This document shows, piece after piece, positions 47,069-54,850 of a DNA stretch of 64,000 bases. The stretch is taken from NCBI GenBank assembly GCA_021739765.1, contig JAIPBD010000002.1, forward strand, positions 124,001 through 188,000. The letters run 5' to 3'. The stretch is from Melioribacteraceae bacterium. Its GTDB lineage: Bacteria > Bacteroidota > Ignavibacteria > Ignavibacteriales > Melioribacteraceae. Numbering within the stretch: position 1 is the first letter of the stretch; each line of letters starts with the position of its first letter. Position numbers and translations under genes: made by a program. A model generated the notes under the pieces. The model saw nothing but the letters and a program-made list of their open reading frames with translations, had not been told where the DNA came from and did no database searches.

Positions 47069-47769
47069 GAATTTTAATCGCCGAGGATGAACCGGTAATT
47101 GCTCAACGAATCGAACGATTGACAAAAGAGATATTAGGCGATCGAATAATCAGTATCAAAAAATGCGGCACAACAGAAGAATGTCTCTCTTATTTGATGG
47201 TTCACCAAATAAACTTATTGTTTTTAGATTTAAATCTAAAAGGAAAAGACGGTTTCGATTTGCTTGAAGAGAAAACCGCCGGAAGTTTCTATACTGTTAT
47301 AATTTCCGCTTACAGCAACCGGGCCATAAAAGCTTTTAATTATCCGGTTATCGATTTTATCGAAAAACCGTTTGATAAATCACGTTTGGAAAAAACATTC
47401 GAGAGATTAAAAAACTTCGAATCAAAACATAACTTTACGACGAATTTTATTTCGCTGAAAAAAGAGAGTGAAATTAAACTTATTCCAATCGATGAAATAG
47501 TTTATTTAAAAGGAGCAGGAGTGTATTCCGAGCTTTTTTTGGCTAGTGATAAAAAAGAACTTCATCCGCAAAATCTCGAAAAAATTGATCTTTTATTGCC
47601 GGCAAGTTTTGTCAGAATTCACAAATCCTACATCGTAAATTTCCAGTTTGTGGAAAGTATTACACTGCATGGAGGCAGTAAATACAGTATGATTTTAAAG
47701 AACGGTGTCGAACTTCCCGTCAGTCGAAGCAAATATCAAGAATTGAAAAAGATGCTCACCGATCGTTAA
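47065..47769 (+). CDS. LytTR-family response regulator
   Basis: A 234-residue response regulator. The receiver domain (1-120) has the acidic pocket AEDEP (residues 6-10), the phosphorylation site Asp55 in LLFLDLNLKG and the conserved Lys in IEKPFDKS. The C-terminal LytTR DNA-binding domain (about 135-234) has IDEIVYLKGAGVYSELF and FVRIHKSYIVNF. The ATG at 47065, overlapping the kinase stop, is preferred over an upstream in-frame GTG at 47038 because it gives the normal N-terminus. LytTR proteins bind paired direct repeats, so targets could be sought nearby. Confidence 0.92.
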   Translation: MRILIAEDEPVIAQRIERLTKEILGDRIISIKKCGTTEECLSYLMVHQINLLFLDLNLKGKDGFDLLEEKTAGSFYTVIISAYSNRAIKAFNYPVIDFIEKPFDKSRLEKTFERLKNFESKHNFTTNFISLKKESEIKLIPIDEIVYLKGAGVYSELFLASDKKELHPQNLEKIDLLLPASFVRIHKSYIVNFQFVESITLHGGSKYSMILKNGVELPVSRSKYQELKKMLTDR

Positions 47770-47869
47770 TCATTTGAGCATTTGAGATAGAAATTTCATT
47801 TCCCTTCCCTTTGATCCATAGTTTTCCTTTGTAAGTTTTAAAAGCATTCAAATAACAAAGGAGAAAGAC

Positions 47870-48241
47870 ATGTTGGAATTTATTAATCAATTAGGAACAT
47901 ACGGTTGGATTATGATAATGTTAACTTTATCGATTTTATTCTACACAATAAAATATAGTATTCAGCTTTTCGCGAAAAAGTCAACAACGTCATTAGATAT
48001 AAACCGGATAATGATAATCGCGGTTGTAATTCTTGCAATCGGAGCTTTGTCACATTACCTTGGACTTTTTATGGGGCTTCAAATGTTCGGTCATTTTAGC
48101 ACCGCACAGTTTGCGGCAGGATATGCAACATCGCTGATCGCGTTAATTTACGGATTAGTTGTTTTTATATTTTCAACAATCTGTTGGTTTGTTCTAAGAT
48201 TAAAGATTAATAGTGTATCAATTACAAATTCATCAAAATAG
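47870..48241 (+). CDS. Small membrane protein with three helices
   Basis: A 123-residue hydrophobic protein with membrane segments at about 11-34, 46-72 and 80-110. The last part (FAAGYATSLIALIYGLVVFIF) resembles the channel helix of MotA/TolQ/ExbB-type proteins, but the chain is too short for a full member and the similarity is only suggestive. AAGGAGAAAG before the ATG is a strong ribosome binding site. It lies 100 bases after the response regulator gene and eight bases before the SGNH hydrolase start, so it is likely part of the same transcript. Confidence 0.65.
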   Translation: MLEFINQLGTYGWIMIMLTLSILFYTIKYSIQLFAKKSTTSLDINRIMIIAVVILAIGALSHYLGLFMGLQMFGHFSTAQFAAGYATSLIALIYGLVVFIFSTICWFVLRLKINSVSITNSSK

Positions 48242-48248
48242 ATTTATA

Positions 48249-49070
48249 ATGCAGAAATTAAATAAATTCTTGTTGGGCATAGTTTTCTTCACTTTACACT
48301 TTGGGATTACATTTTCGATCTATGCCCAACCGGAAAAACAAGTTGAACGAGTGCTGTTTATTGGGAACAGTTACACATATTACAACAGCCTTCCCCAACT
48401 ATTGAAAGCACTTGCCGAACAAATTAATCCATATCTACAAGTTGAAGTTAAATTTATTGGCGGCGGCGGTGCAAGTTTCGAGAAACATTGGGAGGTTGGA
48501 GAAGCTCTTGATGAAATTAGAACCGGAAAATGGAATTATGTTGTTTTACAAGAACAAAGCACGTTCGGGGCGGTTTTTGGTTCCGGTGATTTATCCGATT
48601 CAGATATCGCAACTCAATTTTACAAATATTCACGGAAGTTTGTAAATGAGATTAATCTCAACAACAGTCAAGCGGTTTTCTTTATGATCTGGTGCAAAAA
48701 AAGTCAGGAAGATTATCAAAAGTATATCATCGAATATTATTCAACAATTGCAAATGAGTTAGAGAGTAAACTTGCGCCGGTTGGTAAAGCGTGGGAAATG
48801 CTCCGCAAGATCACTAATATAAATTTGTACAATTATGACGGATCGCATCCTTCGATTGCCGGCTCGTACTTATCGGCTCTTTGTCTTTATAAAACTATCT
48901 TTAATGATCTGCCTGAGGAGATTCCCGGGAAATTGTTTGGGCGCGAAATACTTTACGGCGGTGAGTTATCGAAAGATAGAAGGCAATTGTGTAATTTTAA
49001 TCCGGCGCAAGTTCAAGTCATGAGAAGTGTAATCGAACCACAGACAGCTGAATTTATTAAGTCTGAATAG
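48249..49070 (+). CDS. Secreted SGNH/GDSL-type hydrolase
   Basis: A 273-residue exported protein with a signal peptide (about 1-28, ending YAQ). The GNSYT motif near residue 40 supplies the probable catalytic serine. A GGGG loop and VVLQEQS follow, and DGSHPSIAGSYLSA near the C-terminus supplies the Asp/His pair of the SGNH fold. The ATG at 48249 is chosen because it starts the signal peptide cleanly; a longer frame from a GTG at 48213 overlaps the previous gene. Esterase or acyl hydrolase activity is likely; the substrate is unknown. Confidence 0.82.
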   Translation: MQKLNKFLLGIVFFTLHFGITFSIYAQPEKQVERVLFIGNSYTYYNSLPQLLKALAEQINPYLQVEVKFIGGGGASFEKHWEVGEALDEIRTGKWNYVVLQEQSTFGAVFGSGDLSDSDIATQFYKYSRKFVNEINLNNSQAVFFMIWCKKSQEDYQKYIIEYYSTIANELESKLAPVGKAWEMLRKITNINLYNYDGSHPSIAGSYLSALCLYKTIFNDLPEEIPGKLFGREILYGGELSKDRRQLCNFNPAQVQVMRSVIEPQTAEFIKSE

Positions 49071-49080
49071 ACACCTTTTT

Positions 49081-49314
49081 TTACTTCGGTTCAGATTTAC
49101 CCTGGACAAATTTTTCAATTCCGGCGTTTTGCTGAATAATTTCATCAGCCGCTTCTTGTTTGTCTTTAGTCATAGTTTCATTTACCGCGCCATAATACAA
49201 CGATGTATTAACTGCCGAACCGCCGCGAGTCATATTCCTTACCAAAAACGCGACAAGAAAACCTCCGACACAAACAGCCAAAATCACAATCAAAAATTCG
49301 ATTAACGTATTCAT
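49081..49314 (-). CDS. Small single-helix membrane protein, unknown
   Basis: A 77-residue protein with one hydrophobic segment (about 4-25) followed by RNMTRGG and a polar, partly helical tail. No family is recognised. It is on the opposite strand to its neighbours, ten bases from the SGNH hydrolase stop. The composition looks protein-like and the membrane segment plus charged flank is coherent, so it is listed as a probable small gene. Confidence 0.5.
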   Translation of the reverse strand: MNTLIEFLIVILAVCVGGFLVAFLVRNMTRGGSAVNTSLYYGAVNETMTKDKQEAADEIIQQNAGIEKFVQGKSEPK

Positions 49315-49447
49315 CTATACTCTATTTCATTTGCTGACAAGATACTCATTAAAAATTTTTATTGGGGTGTAATAATCCAATAGTTCATGCCACTAACTAA
49401 ATAGAAAATCACAAAAACTATCAATTAGATTAAAAGGTATTTCCATT

Positions 49448-50872
49448 ATGAATAAATTCATCCACAAAATTTGCGTAAGTATTTTAGCTGTATTAATAAT
49501 TACAGCTTCCGTACCGGCTCAAAATATTGATAATTCGTTATCCGCCGAGCTTCAAAAACAACTTGATCAGTTCAGAAGCCAGTATCAATTTAAAGGAATG
49601 TCTGCGTCTATCGTTTCTAATGAGTACGGCAAATGGAACGGAGCGAGCGGCGTTTCTCAAGAATCAGGCAACAATTTAATTACTTCCGATATGATTTTTG
49701 GTATAGGAAGCGTAACTAAAACATATATCGCGACATTAATAATGCAGTTGGAGGATGAAGGAATATTAAGCATTAATGATAGCCTCACCAACTGGTTGCC
49801 GAGTTATCCTAATATTGAAAGCACCATAACACTAAAACAATTGTTGAAACATAAAAGCGGAATCTCGGATTTGATTCAGAATCCTCTTTTTTTTGAAGTA
49901 TTAAATAAAAACCATTTGCATGTTTGGAGTGATGAAGAAATAATATTAAAACTGGTTGATAAACCTTTGTTTCAGCCCGGAACTTCTTATTCCTACTCAA
50001 ATACGAACTATATTTTGCTGGGGATGATTCTAAAAAAAGCAACCGGCAAATCGATTTCTGTACTGCTGCGTGAACGAATTCTGGTTCCGTTAAATTTGAA
50101 TCATACATTTCTTGCAATTGAGGATTCGCTTAAGGGCAATATCGCGCATGGTTGGCTGGATGTAGACGGCGATTCTAATCTTGACGATTTTACGGACTTT
50201 TGGCAACCAAACGCTTTTTACAGCGCGCTTTGGACGGCGGGTGCAATGTATTCAACCGCTGAAGAGGCCGCAGTTTTTATGAACGCTTTATTTAAAGGTG
50301 AACTTGTTTGCCCCAATTCGTTGGACAAAATGATGGAAATCAATTCTCAGTCGCATAACGGGCTTGGACTATTTGGATTTACAACTCCCAATAATACTTT
50401 TATGATTGGACATGACGGATTTACTTTAGAATATTCTTCTTTTGTATATCACGATGTAGCATCAAAATCAACCTTTTCAGTATTAGTTAATCAACGCGAT
50501 CTTGATCAGCATTCGATGATGCTAATCATGGGATTTATCAAAACATTAAAAGATTATATGCCGACTTCAACCGGTTCTAAAGCCACAAAGTCAGATTCTT
50601 TCCAACTGAATCAAAATTGGCCGAACCCTTTTAATCCATCTACAAATATCAGTTTTACATTAGAAAAAGCAGATGTTATTCAACTTAATATTTACAGCAT
50701 TCTTGGGGAAATAGTTAAAACTTTGGTTGATGGAGAACTAAGCGCGGGCAAACACTCATATCTGTGGGATGGGAAAAATGATTCAGGTATGGCCGTAACG
50801 TCCGGAACATATATTTATCATTTAATTGCCGGCCAAGTATCCGGCTCTAAACAGATGCTATTAATTCGATAA
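49448..50872 (+). CDS. Serine hydrolase (class C beta-lactamase/DD-peptidase fold) with T9SS sorting domain
   Basis: A 474-residue exported protein with a signal peptide (1-25, ending PAQ). The hydrolase domain (about 35-370) has all three motifs of the family: S88-V-T-K91, Y183-S-N185 and H322-D-G324. The last 90 residues form a type A sorting domain (LNQNWPNPFNPST near the start, SGTYIYHLIAG, ending SKQMLLIR), so the enzyme is probably displayed on or released from the surface. Related enzymes include D-aminopeptidases, esterases and beta-lactamases; the true substrate is not shown. It is followed after 53 bases by an ECF sigma gene. Confidence 0.88.
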   Translation: MNKFIHKICVSILAVLIITASVPAQNIDNSLSAELQKQLDQFRSQYQFKGMSASIVSNEYGKWNGASGVSQESGNNLITSDMIFGIGSVTKTYIATLIMQLEDEGILSINDSLTNWLPSYPNIESTITLKQLLKHKSGISDLIQNPLFFEVLNKNHLHVWSDEEIILKLVDKPLFQPGTSYSYSNTNYILLGMILKKATGKSISVLLRERILVPLNLNHTFLAIEDSLKGNIAHGWLDVDGDSNLDDFTDFWQPNAFYSALWTAGAMYSTAEEAAVFMNALFKGELVCPNSLDKMMEINSQSHNGLGLFGFTTPNNTFMIGHDGFTLEYSSFVYHDVASKSTFSVLVNQRDLDQHSMMLIMGFIKTLKDYMPTSTGSKATKSDSFQLNQNWPNPFNPSTNISFTLEKADVIQLNIYSILGEIVKTLVDGELSAGKHSYLWDGKNDSGMAVTSGTYIYHLIAGQVSGSKQMLLIR

Positions 50873-50925
50873 TTTTATCACAGCTTTTGTAATTTGTTTG
50901 AATTAACTGAATCGGTTGTAAAATA

Positions 50926-51408
50926 TTGAGCATAGATTTTTATAAAAATTCAATTTTGCCATTTGCCGCGATAATAATTAAGATCTGCCGGGCTTATACA
51001 AATTCTCAGGAAGATTTTGAGGATTACTATCAAGAGGTTTGTTTGCAAATTTGGAGGAGCAGAGAAAATTTCAAAGAAGAATCGGAATGGTCGACTTGGA
51101 TATATAGGATTTCGTTAAATGTTTGTTTGACGTTATTAAAAAAGAGGAAAAATAATCCACAACATTTTGTTTCCGACAGTCTCCCCCCTGAGGTCACTGT
51201 ATATAATTTTGCGTTTTCGGATGAATCGATAAATCAGCTGTATGCCGCAATCAGAAAATTATCCGAGATAGATAGGGGCGTAATTTTGCTCTATCTCGAA
51301 GAAAAGTCATACAAAGAAATCGCGGATATTATCGGTACCAATCCGAATAATGTTGGAGTAAGAATTAAAAGAATTAAAAAACGATTAGAAAAATTGATAG
51401 AGGAATAA
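50926..51408 (+). CDS. ECF-type RNA polymerase sigma factor
   Basis: A 160-residue sigma70-family factor with only regions 2 and 4. Region 2 includes DFEDYYQEVCLQIWRSRENFKEESEWSTWIYRISLNVC (split here by position, about residues 30-67). Region 4 includes IDRGVILLYLEEKSYKEIAD followed by the recognition helix NPNNVGVRIKRIKKRL. The start is a TTG at 50926; no ATG lies near and the Shine-Dalgarno sequence is weak. It directly precedes a membrane protein gene that begins one base after its stop, the usual layout of a sigma factor and its membrane partner. Confidence 0.88.
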   Translation: MSIDFYKNSILPFAAIIIKICRAYTNSQEDFEDYYQEVCLQIWRSRENFKEESEWSTWIYRISLNVCLTLLKKRKNNPQHFVSDSLPPEVTVYNFAFSDESINQLYAAIRKLSEIDRGVILLYLEEKSYKEIADIIGTNPNNVGVRIKRIKKRLEKLIEE

Positions 51409-51409
51409 A

Positions 51410-52051
51410 TTGGAAAAATCAATCGAGACAATTTGGAAAGAGGGATTTTTGGAAAATGATGATTTGGTCGCTCCCAAAATTAACGATCTTTACACGCGGA
51501 AATCCGTAAGCGCGGTCGATCAATTGATGAAAATCGGGAAACTTAATCTGCAGGTGATAATAATCGCTGCCGTGATAATTTTAATTGCTGCCGAAATTGC
51601 CGGATTACGTTTGATGGGAATATCGATATTTTTACTGTTGGGATGGGTTGTTATCTATGGTAAAAAGAAAGCCAATAAGGTTAGAGAAATTGATAAAAGT
51701 TTAAGCAGTTATCAATATTTAAAAGAAATCGATATTTGGCTCAAAGATGTAATTGCCGGATATACAAAAATGTATAGATTTTTATACCCTGCCTTATTTC
51801 TAATTTTTACATTCGGTTTATGGCTGTCTGAAGTTGGAAAAGGAATGTTTGATGAAATTATTTCCAAATCACCCGATCTATTTTTGATTTTTGGTGTGCC
51901 CGGAATTTGGGTAATCGGCGTTTTGGTTTTTGCCGGTATAATATCGCTTTCGGCCGGCGCAATTTATAAATTTGATTTGAACTTAGTCTATGGCCGTGTG
52001 TTTAAAAAACTCGACGAACTTCTTGCTGAGATGGAGCAGTTAAGAAGTTAG
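51410..52051 (+). CDS. Membrane protein, possible partner of the ECF sigma factor
   Basis: A 213-residue protein starting with TTG at 51410. The first 45 residues are soluble and helical. Hydrophobic segments lie at about 48-84 (two helices), 122-138 and 157-186, and the tail is charged. No family was recognised. The gene starts one base after the sigma factor stop, so translation is probably coupled. An anti-sigma role is the natural inference from position, but no zinc-binding or other anti-sigma motif is visible. Confidence 0.65.
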   Translation: MEKSIETIWKEGFLENDDLVAPKINDLYTRKSVSAVDQLMKIGKLNLQVIIIAAVIILIAAEIAGLRLMGISIFLLLGWVVIYGKKKANKVREIDKSLSSYQYLKEIDIWLKDVIAGYTKMYRFLYPALFLIFTFGLWLSEVGKGMFDEIISKSPDLFLIFGVPGIWVIGVLVFAGIISLSAGAIYKFDLNLVYGRVFKKLDELLAEMEQLRS

Positions 52052-52090
52052 AATCCTTTGGCTGCGCAAATTTTTCATTTTCACATCGCG

Positions 52091-52156
52091 AGATAGGATT
52101 TTCTTCGGCTATTAAAGCCCAAGCTTAGGTGCAAAAATCCGGCACACGTCCTATCT
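52091..52156. repeat. Nested inverted repeats
   Basis: AGATAGGA (52091-52098) is the exact reverse complement of 52149-52156. Inside it GGATTTT (52096-52102) pairs with AAAATCC (52134-52140), overlapping the outer arm by three bases, and GGCT (52107-52110) pairs with AGCC (52116-52119). The arms could form a branched structure or alternative stems. Confidence 0.55.
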
Positions 52157-52511
52157 TTTCTTTGCTTTATCACGACACCATCCAACAACAACAAAGAGGA
52201 TTTCTCGCATATTGCGAAAAACATGCATGTAGGAATTAAACGTTGTGGGTGCAGAAGTTCTGGATTTTGGGTCGATTAATGGTTTGGTGTTTTTTAGAAA
52301 AAGGAAATTATTTTGCATTAAATCTTTTTTACACACTGAAGAATTTATAATAATATTTAAATCTCAATAAGAATCGAGATATATTCCAAATCCATTGAAT
52401 TCCTGTCAGTTGCGATTATAAAACTTATTATGAAAGAAATAATGTGTGTGATGTTAAAAAAACAGATTATTTTATACGGAGTGTTTTTTAGGCACAGAAA
52501 TCACACCACTA

Positions 52512-52598
52512 ATATTTTTTAATAGTAGTAATTGTATTGAAATCATTGGTGGACGACTAAGGTCCGATACTATTAAAAAATATATGGTCAATGATTTC
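52512..52598. repeat. Two interleaved perfect inverted repeats
   Basis: Arm A (52512-52527) is the exact reverse complement of 52568-52583 (16 of 16 bases). Arm B (52539-52548) is the exact reverse complement of 52589-52598 (10 of 10). B lies inside the loop of A while its partner lies outside, so the order is A-B-A'-B'. GGAC/GTCC (52551-52554 and 52562-52565) forms a small stem within. The A arms are AT-rich. Confidence 0.8.
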
Positions 52599-52665
52599 TC
52601 ATTAACAAAAAAATTTCTATCAATTATACTCAATCATTTAATATTTAATTTCTGTCTTGTACATA

Positions 52666-53346
52666 ATGATCATTAATATATTCAAAACTCTGCTAAGCCC
52701 ATTCAGAAAGGGTTCGGGCAAAAACACCGAAAGCTTCCTAAGTGAAGTTTCGGGTATTGTTCATGTGGGTGCGAATCTTGGACAAGAAGCCGAACTTTAC
52801 AGCGCTCATGGTTTGAATGTGGTCTGGGTTGAGCCAATTCCTGAAGTTTTCACTCAACTCATTGACAATATTCGTGGATTTAAGAACCAACGTGCGATTC
52901 AAGCTCTAGTTACGGACGCTGACGATAAGGAATACGAATTTCATATCGCGAATAATAATGGGGCATCATCATCCATACTTCAGTTGAAGCAACACAAAGA
53001 TATCTGGCCCCGTGTTCACTACACGGCAACAGTGCTGCTCAAGAGCACAACTTTAGCAAGTCTATTTTTGAGGGAAAATATAGATGCCGGTAAATATCAA
53101 GTGTTGATTATGGATACACAAGGATCGGAGTTGCTTGTTTTGCGAGGAAGTCTTCCTATTCTTAATAACTTCAAATTCATACAAACCGAAGTGCCTGACT
53201 TTGAGTCCTATGAAGGATGCTGCCAGCTTTCAGATATCAATGAATTTATGATTGAACATGGATACAAAGAACTCTTTCGCAGAAAGTTCGCTACTAGAGC
53301 AGAAGGCGGTAACTATTTCGATGTCGTGTACAAAAGGCAAATCTAA
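52666..53346 (+). CDS. FkbM family methyltransferase
   Basis: A 226-residue SAM-dependent methyltransferase of the FkbM type. The SAM-binding motif is GIVHVGANLGQEAELY near residue 30, followed by VVWVEPIPEVF. VLIMDTQGSELLVLRG marks the later conserved region. The ATG at 52666 is preferred over an upstream in-frame TTG. FkbM enzymes methylate sugars, lipids or secondary metabolites, and no pathway genes are nearby. It lies between palindromic DNA and a broken rrf2 copy, in a part of the window that looks recently rearranged. Confidence 0.85.
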   Translation: MIINIFKTLLSPFRKGSGKNTESFLSEVSGIVHVGANLGQEAELYSAHGLNVVWVEPIPEVFTQLIDNIRGFKNQRAIQALVTDADDKEYEFHIANNNGASSSILQLKQHKDIWPRVHYTATVLLKSTTLASLFLRENIDAGKYQVLIMDTQGSELLVLRGSLPILNNFKFIQTEVPDFESYEGCCQLSDINEFMIEHGYKELFRRKFATRAEGGNYFDVVYKRQI

Positions 53347-53461
53347 CCGGCCGCCGCCTTGGATTGCATTTCCACCGCCCTATATTGCTTTTAATGAGCT
53401 TGGTTGTTATAAACCTCAAATTCAAGTAAAATTATAATTACAAAAAGAAGAATCGATGAAT

Positions 53462-53930
53462 TTAGTTAGTAACTGATAAAGTCGTTCCAAATTCATACTT
53501 TCCGAAGCGAGTATCTTCTGTTCCGAGCAAATCTTTTAATGTGAGGTTGTTTACTACTTTATCTACCGAGTGCTGAATTACTTTCCATAAAGATCGTACC
53601 GAACAATCAACTGTGTGCGTACATAAATTATTAGCGCCGGAATGATTTTCGCAGAATTCATCATCAAATAATTTGCCCCCGAGCACGGTCATTACCTCGC
53701 CGATGTAAATTTCTTCAGGGGGTTTTGATAAAGAATATCCACCAATATGTCCGCGTTCACTTTCGAGAAATCCGCCGAGTCGCAGAGTCCGTAAAAGTTT
53801 AGCGACGTAGTGTTGAGAAATGCCTTAGGACTGATTAATCTCGGGGATAGTCAGTCCTTTTTCGGCATGATAAAATTTACCAATTCTTATAAGGCTTGAA
53901 GTCCATATTCTTGATGTTGCCAATTTAAAA
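53462..53930 (-). pseudogene. Broken duplicate of the Rrf2-family regulator gene
   Basis: From 53462 to about 53912 this stretch aligns with the intact rrf2 gene at 54851-55302 with about 20 differences by eye. The copy is disabled. A GAA codon of the intact gene is TAA here (the codon for Glu36, within the DNA-binding domain), there is a one-base deletion near the start, and the first codons are not conserved. The 76-codon C-terminal piece still keeps the three cluster cysteines but could not bind DNA. Both copies start just past the stop codon at the same bases. It converges with the methyltransferase gene. Confidence 0.88.
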
Positions 53931-53944
53931 TATTGTCAAAAGAA

Positions 53945-53973
53945 TTGATAATTCGGACAAAAGTAATTACATT
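53945..53973 (+). promoter_or_regulatory. Probable promoter of the toxin-antitoxin pair
   Basis: TTGATA (53945-53950), a 17-base spacer and TACATT (53968-53973) lie about 30 bases upstream of the antitoxin ATG at 54003. Confidence 0.45.
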
Positions 53974-54002
53974 GTGCATACGTTATTGAGGAAAACGAAA
54001 AT

Positions 54003-54260
54003 ATGAAAACAAAAATAGTAAAAATAGGTAATTCAAGAGGTGTACGAATACCAAAATCTTTTATCGATGAAAGTGGTCTCAAAAATGAGGTAGAACTTGA
54101 AGTAAATGATGGTAAAATAATAATAAAACCAATTTCTAAGCCTAGGGAATCTTGGGATTCTGCATTTCACAAAATGTCACAAAACAAGGATGATGTCTTG
54201 CTAGATTCTAAAGAATTACTTGATCAATCATCCTGGGATAATGAAGAGTGGGAATGGTAA
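54003..54260 (+). CDS. mazE: AbrB/MazE-type antitoxin
   Basis: An 85-residue antitoxin. Residues 1-48 are the AbrB-like swapped-hairpin DNA-binding domain (TKIVKIGNSRGVRIPKSFI, VELEVNDGKIIIKPI). The rest is an acidic tail ending in a Trp-rich stretch (SSWDNEEWEW) that would wrap the toxin. GAGG lies upstream of the ATG. Its stop codon is immediately followed by the toxin ATG. Such antitoxins normally repress their own promoter. Confidence 0.88.
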   Translation: MKTKIVKIGNSRGVRIPKSFIDESGLKNEVELEVNDGKIIIKPISKPRESWDSAFHKMSQNKDDVLLDSKELLDQSSWDNEEWEW

Positions 54261-54581
54261 ATGGTTTCTCGATTTGAAGTGTATTACGTCAATTTAGACC
54301 CGACCATTGGAAGTGAAATTAAAAAAACACGTCCTTGTGTAATTATTTCGCCGAACGAAATAAATTATAATATTTCCACAATTATTATTGCTCCACTTAC
54401 ATCCAAGTTAAGAAACTACCCCACTAGAGTGCCTTGTAAAGTTGAAGGAAGGCAAGGGCAAATTGTATTAGATCAAATCAGAACAGTAGACAAATCACGA
54501 CTTATAAAAAAGATAGATACTTTGAATAAAATTACACAGAAAAAAATTTTTAGAATATTATTGGAAATGTTTACCGAGTAG
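54261..54581 (+). CDS. mazF: MazF/PemK-type toxin (endoribonuclease)
   Basis: A 106-residue toxin of the PemK/MazF family, expected to cut mRNA at short sequences when free of antitoxin. FEVYYVNLDPTIGSEIKKTRPCVIISPNEIN at the N-terminus holds the conserved GSEIKKTRP active-site loop, and IIIAPLTSKL and GQIVLDQIRTVDKSRL follow. It starts directly after the antitoxin stop codon. The pair is enclosed by the two rrf2 copies and is on the opposite strand to them. Confidence 0.92.
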   Translation: MVSRFEVYYVNLDPTIGSEIKKTRPCVIISPNEINYNISTIIIAPLTSKLRNYPTRVPCKVEGRQGQIVLDQIRTVDKSRLIKKIDTLNKITQKKIFRILLEMFTE

Positions 54582-54820
54582 GCAATTTGCCCACTTATTC
54601 CGGTTAATTTCACTGATTAAGGCAATTTTATCACCCCACTGCATACTCAAAATATGTTTTCAAACAATTTCTAAATCACCATTATTTAACGATGCGGTTC
54701 TGTATCATTCTTGAGGAAATATTATTTAGAAGAGAAAACAGATGCCGAATACCTCCAAAGGTGGTTGGGCAATCCAACATAATAATCTTTAAGTTTTAAT
54801 CAGTAACACATTATTCCAAG

Positions 54821-54840
54821 GGCAAAAAGTAGTTTTTGCC
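54821..54840. terminator. Hairpin ending the suf operon
   Basis: GGCAAAAA and TTTTTGCC form a perfect eight-base-pair stem with a four-base loop, 11 bases past the rrf2 stop. No long U run follows on the minus strand, so termination strength is uncertain. It could also serve the toxin-antitoxin transcript from the other side. Confidence 0.6.
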
Positions 54841-54850
54841 TGCTGTGAAT

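Larger units (their letters stand above)
52052..52665. other. Palindrome-rich gene-free stretch
   Basis: About 610 bases between the sigma factor operon and the methyltransferase gene. Two structured clusters are visible: paired AGATAGGA/TCCTATCT arms with nested stems at 52091-52156, and two interleaved perfect inverted repeats at 52512-52598. A minus-strand frame of 61 codons (52151-52336) has no family. The methyltransferase ATG at 52666 has no clear Shine-Dalgarno sequence. Confidence 0.7.

Noticed and set aside
52151-52336. 61-codon minus-strand frame
   Set aside because: It runs through the palindromic stretch on the wrong strand for its neighbours, with no family and no ribosome binding site.
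52052-52665. Integron attC-like recombination sites, considered because of cassette-type cargo (FkbM methyltransferase, toxin-antitoxin) and palindromes
   Set aside because: No paired RYYYAAC/GTTRRRY core sites at the right spacing and no integrase in the window. The palindromes are reported on their own instead.
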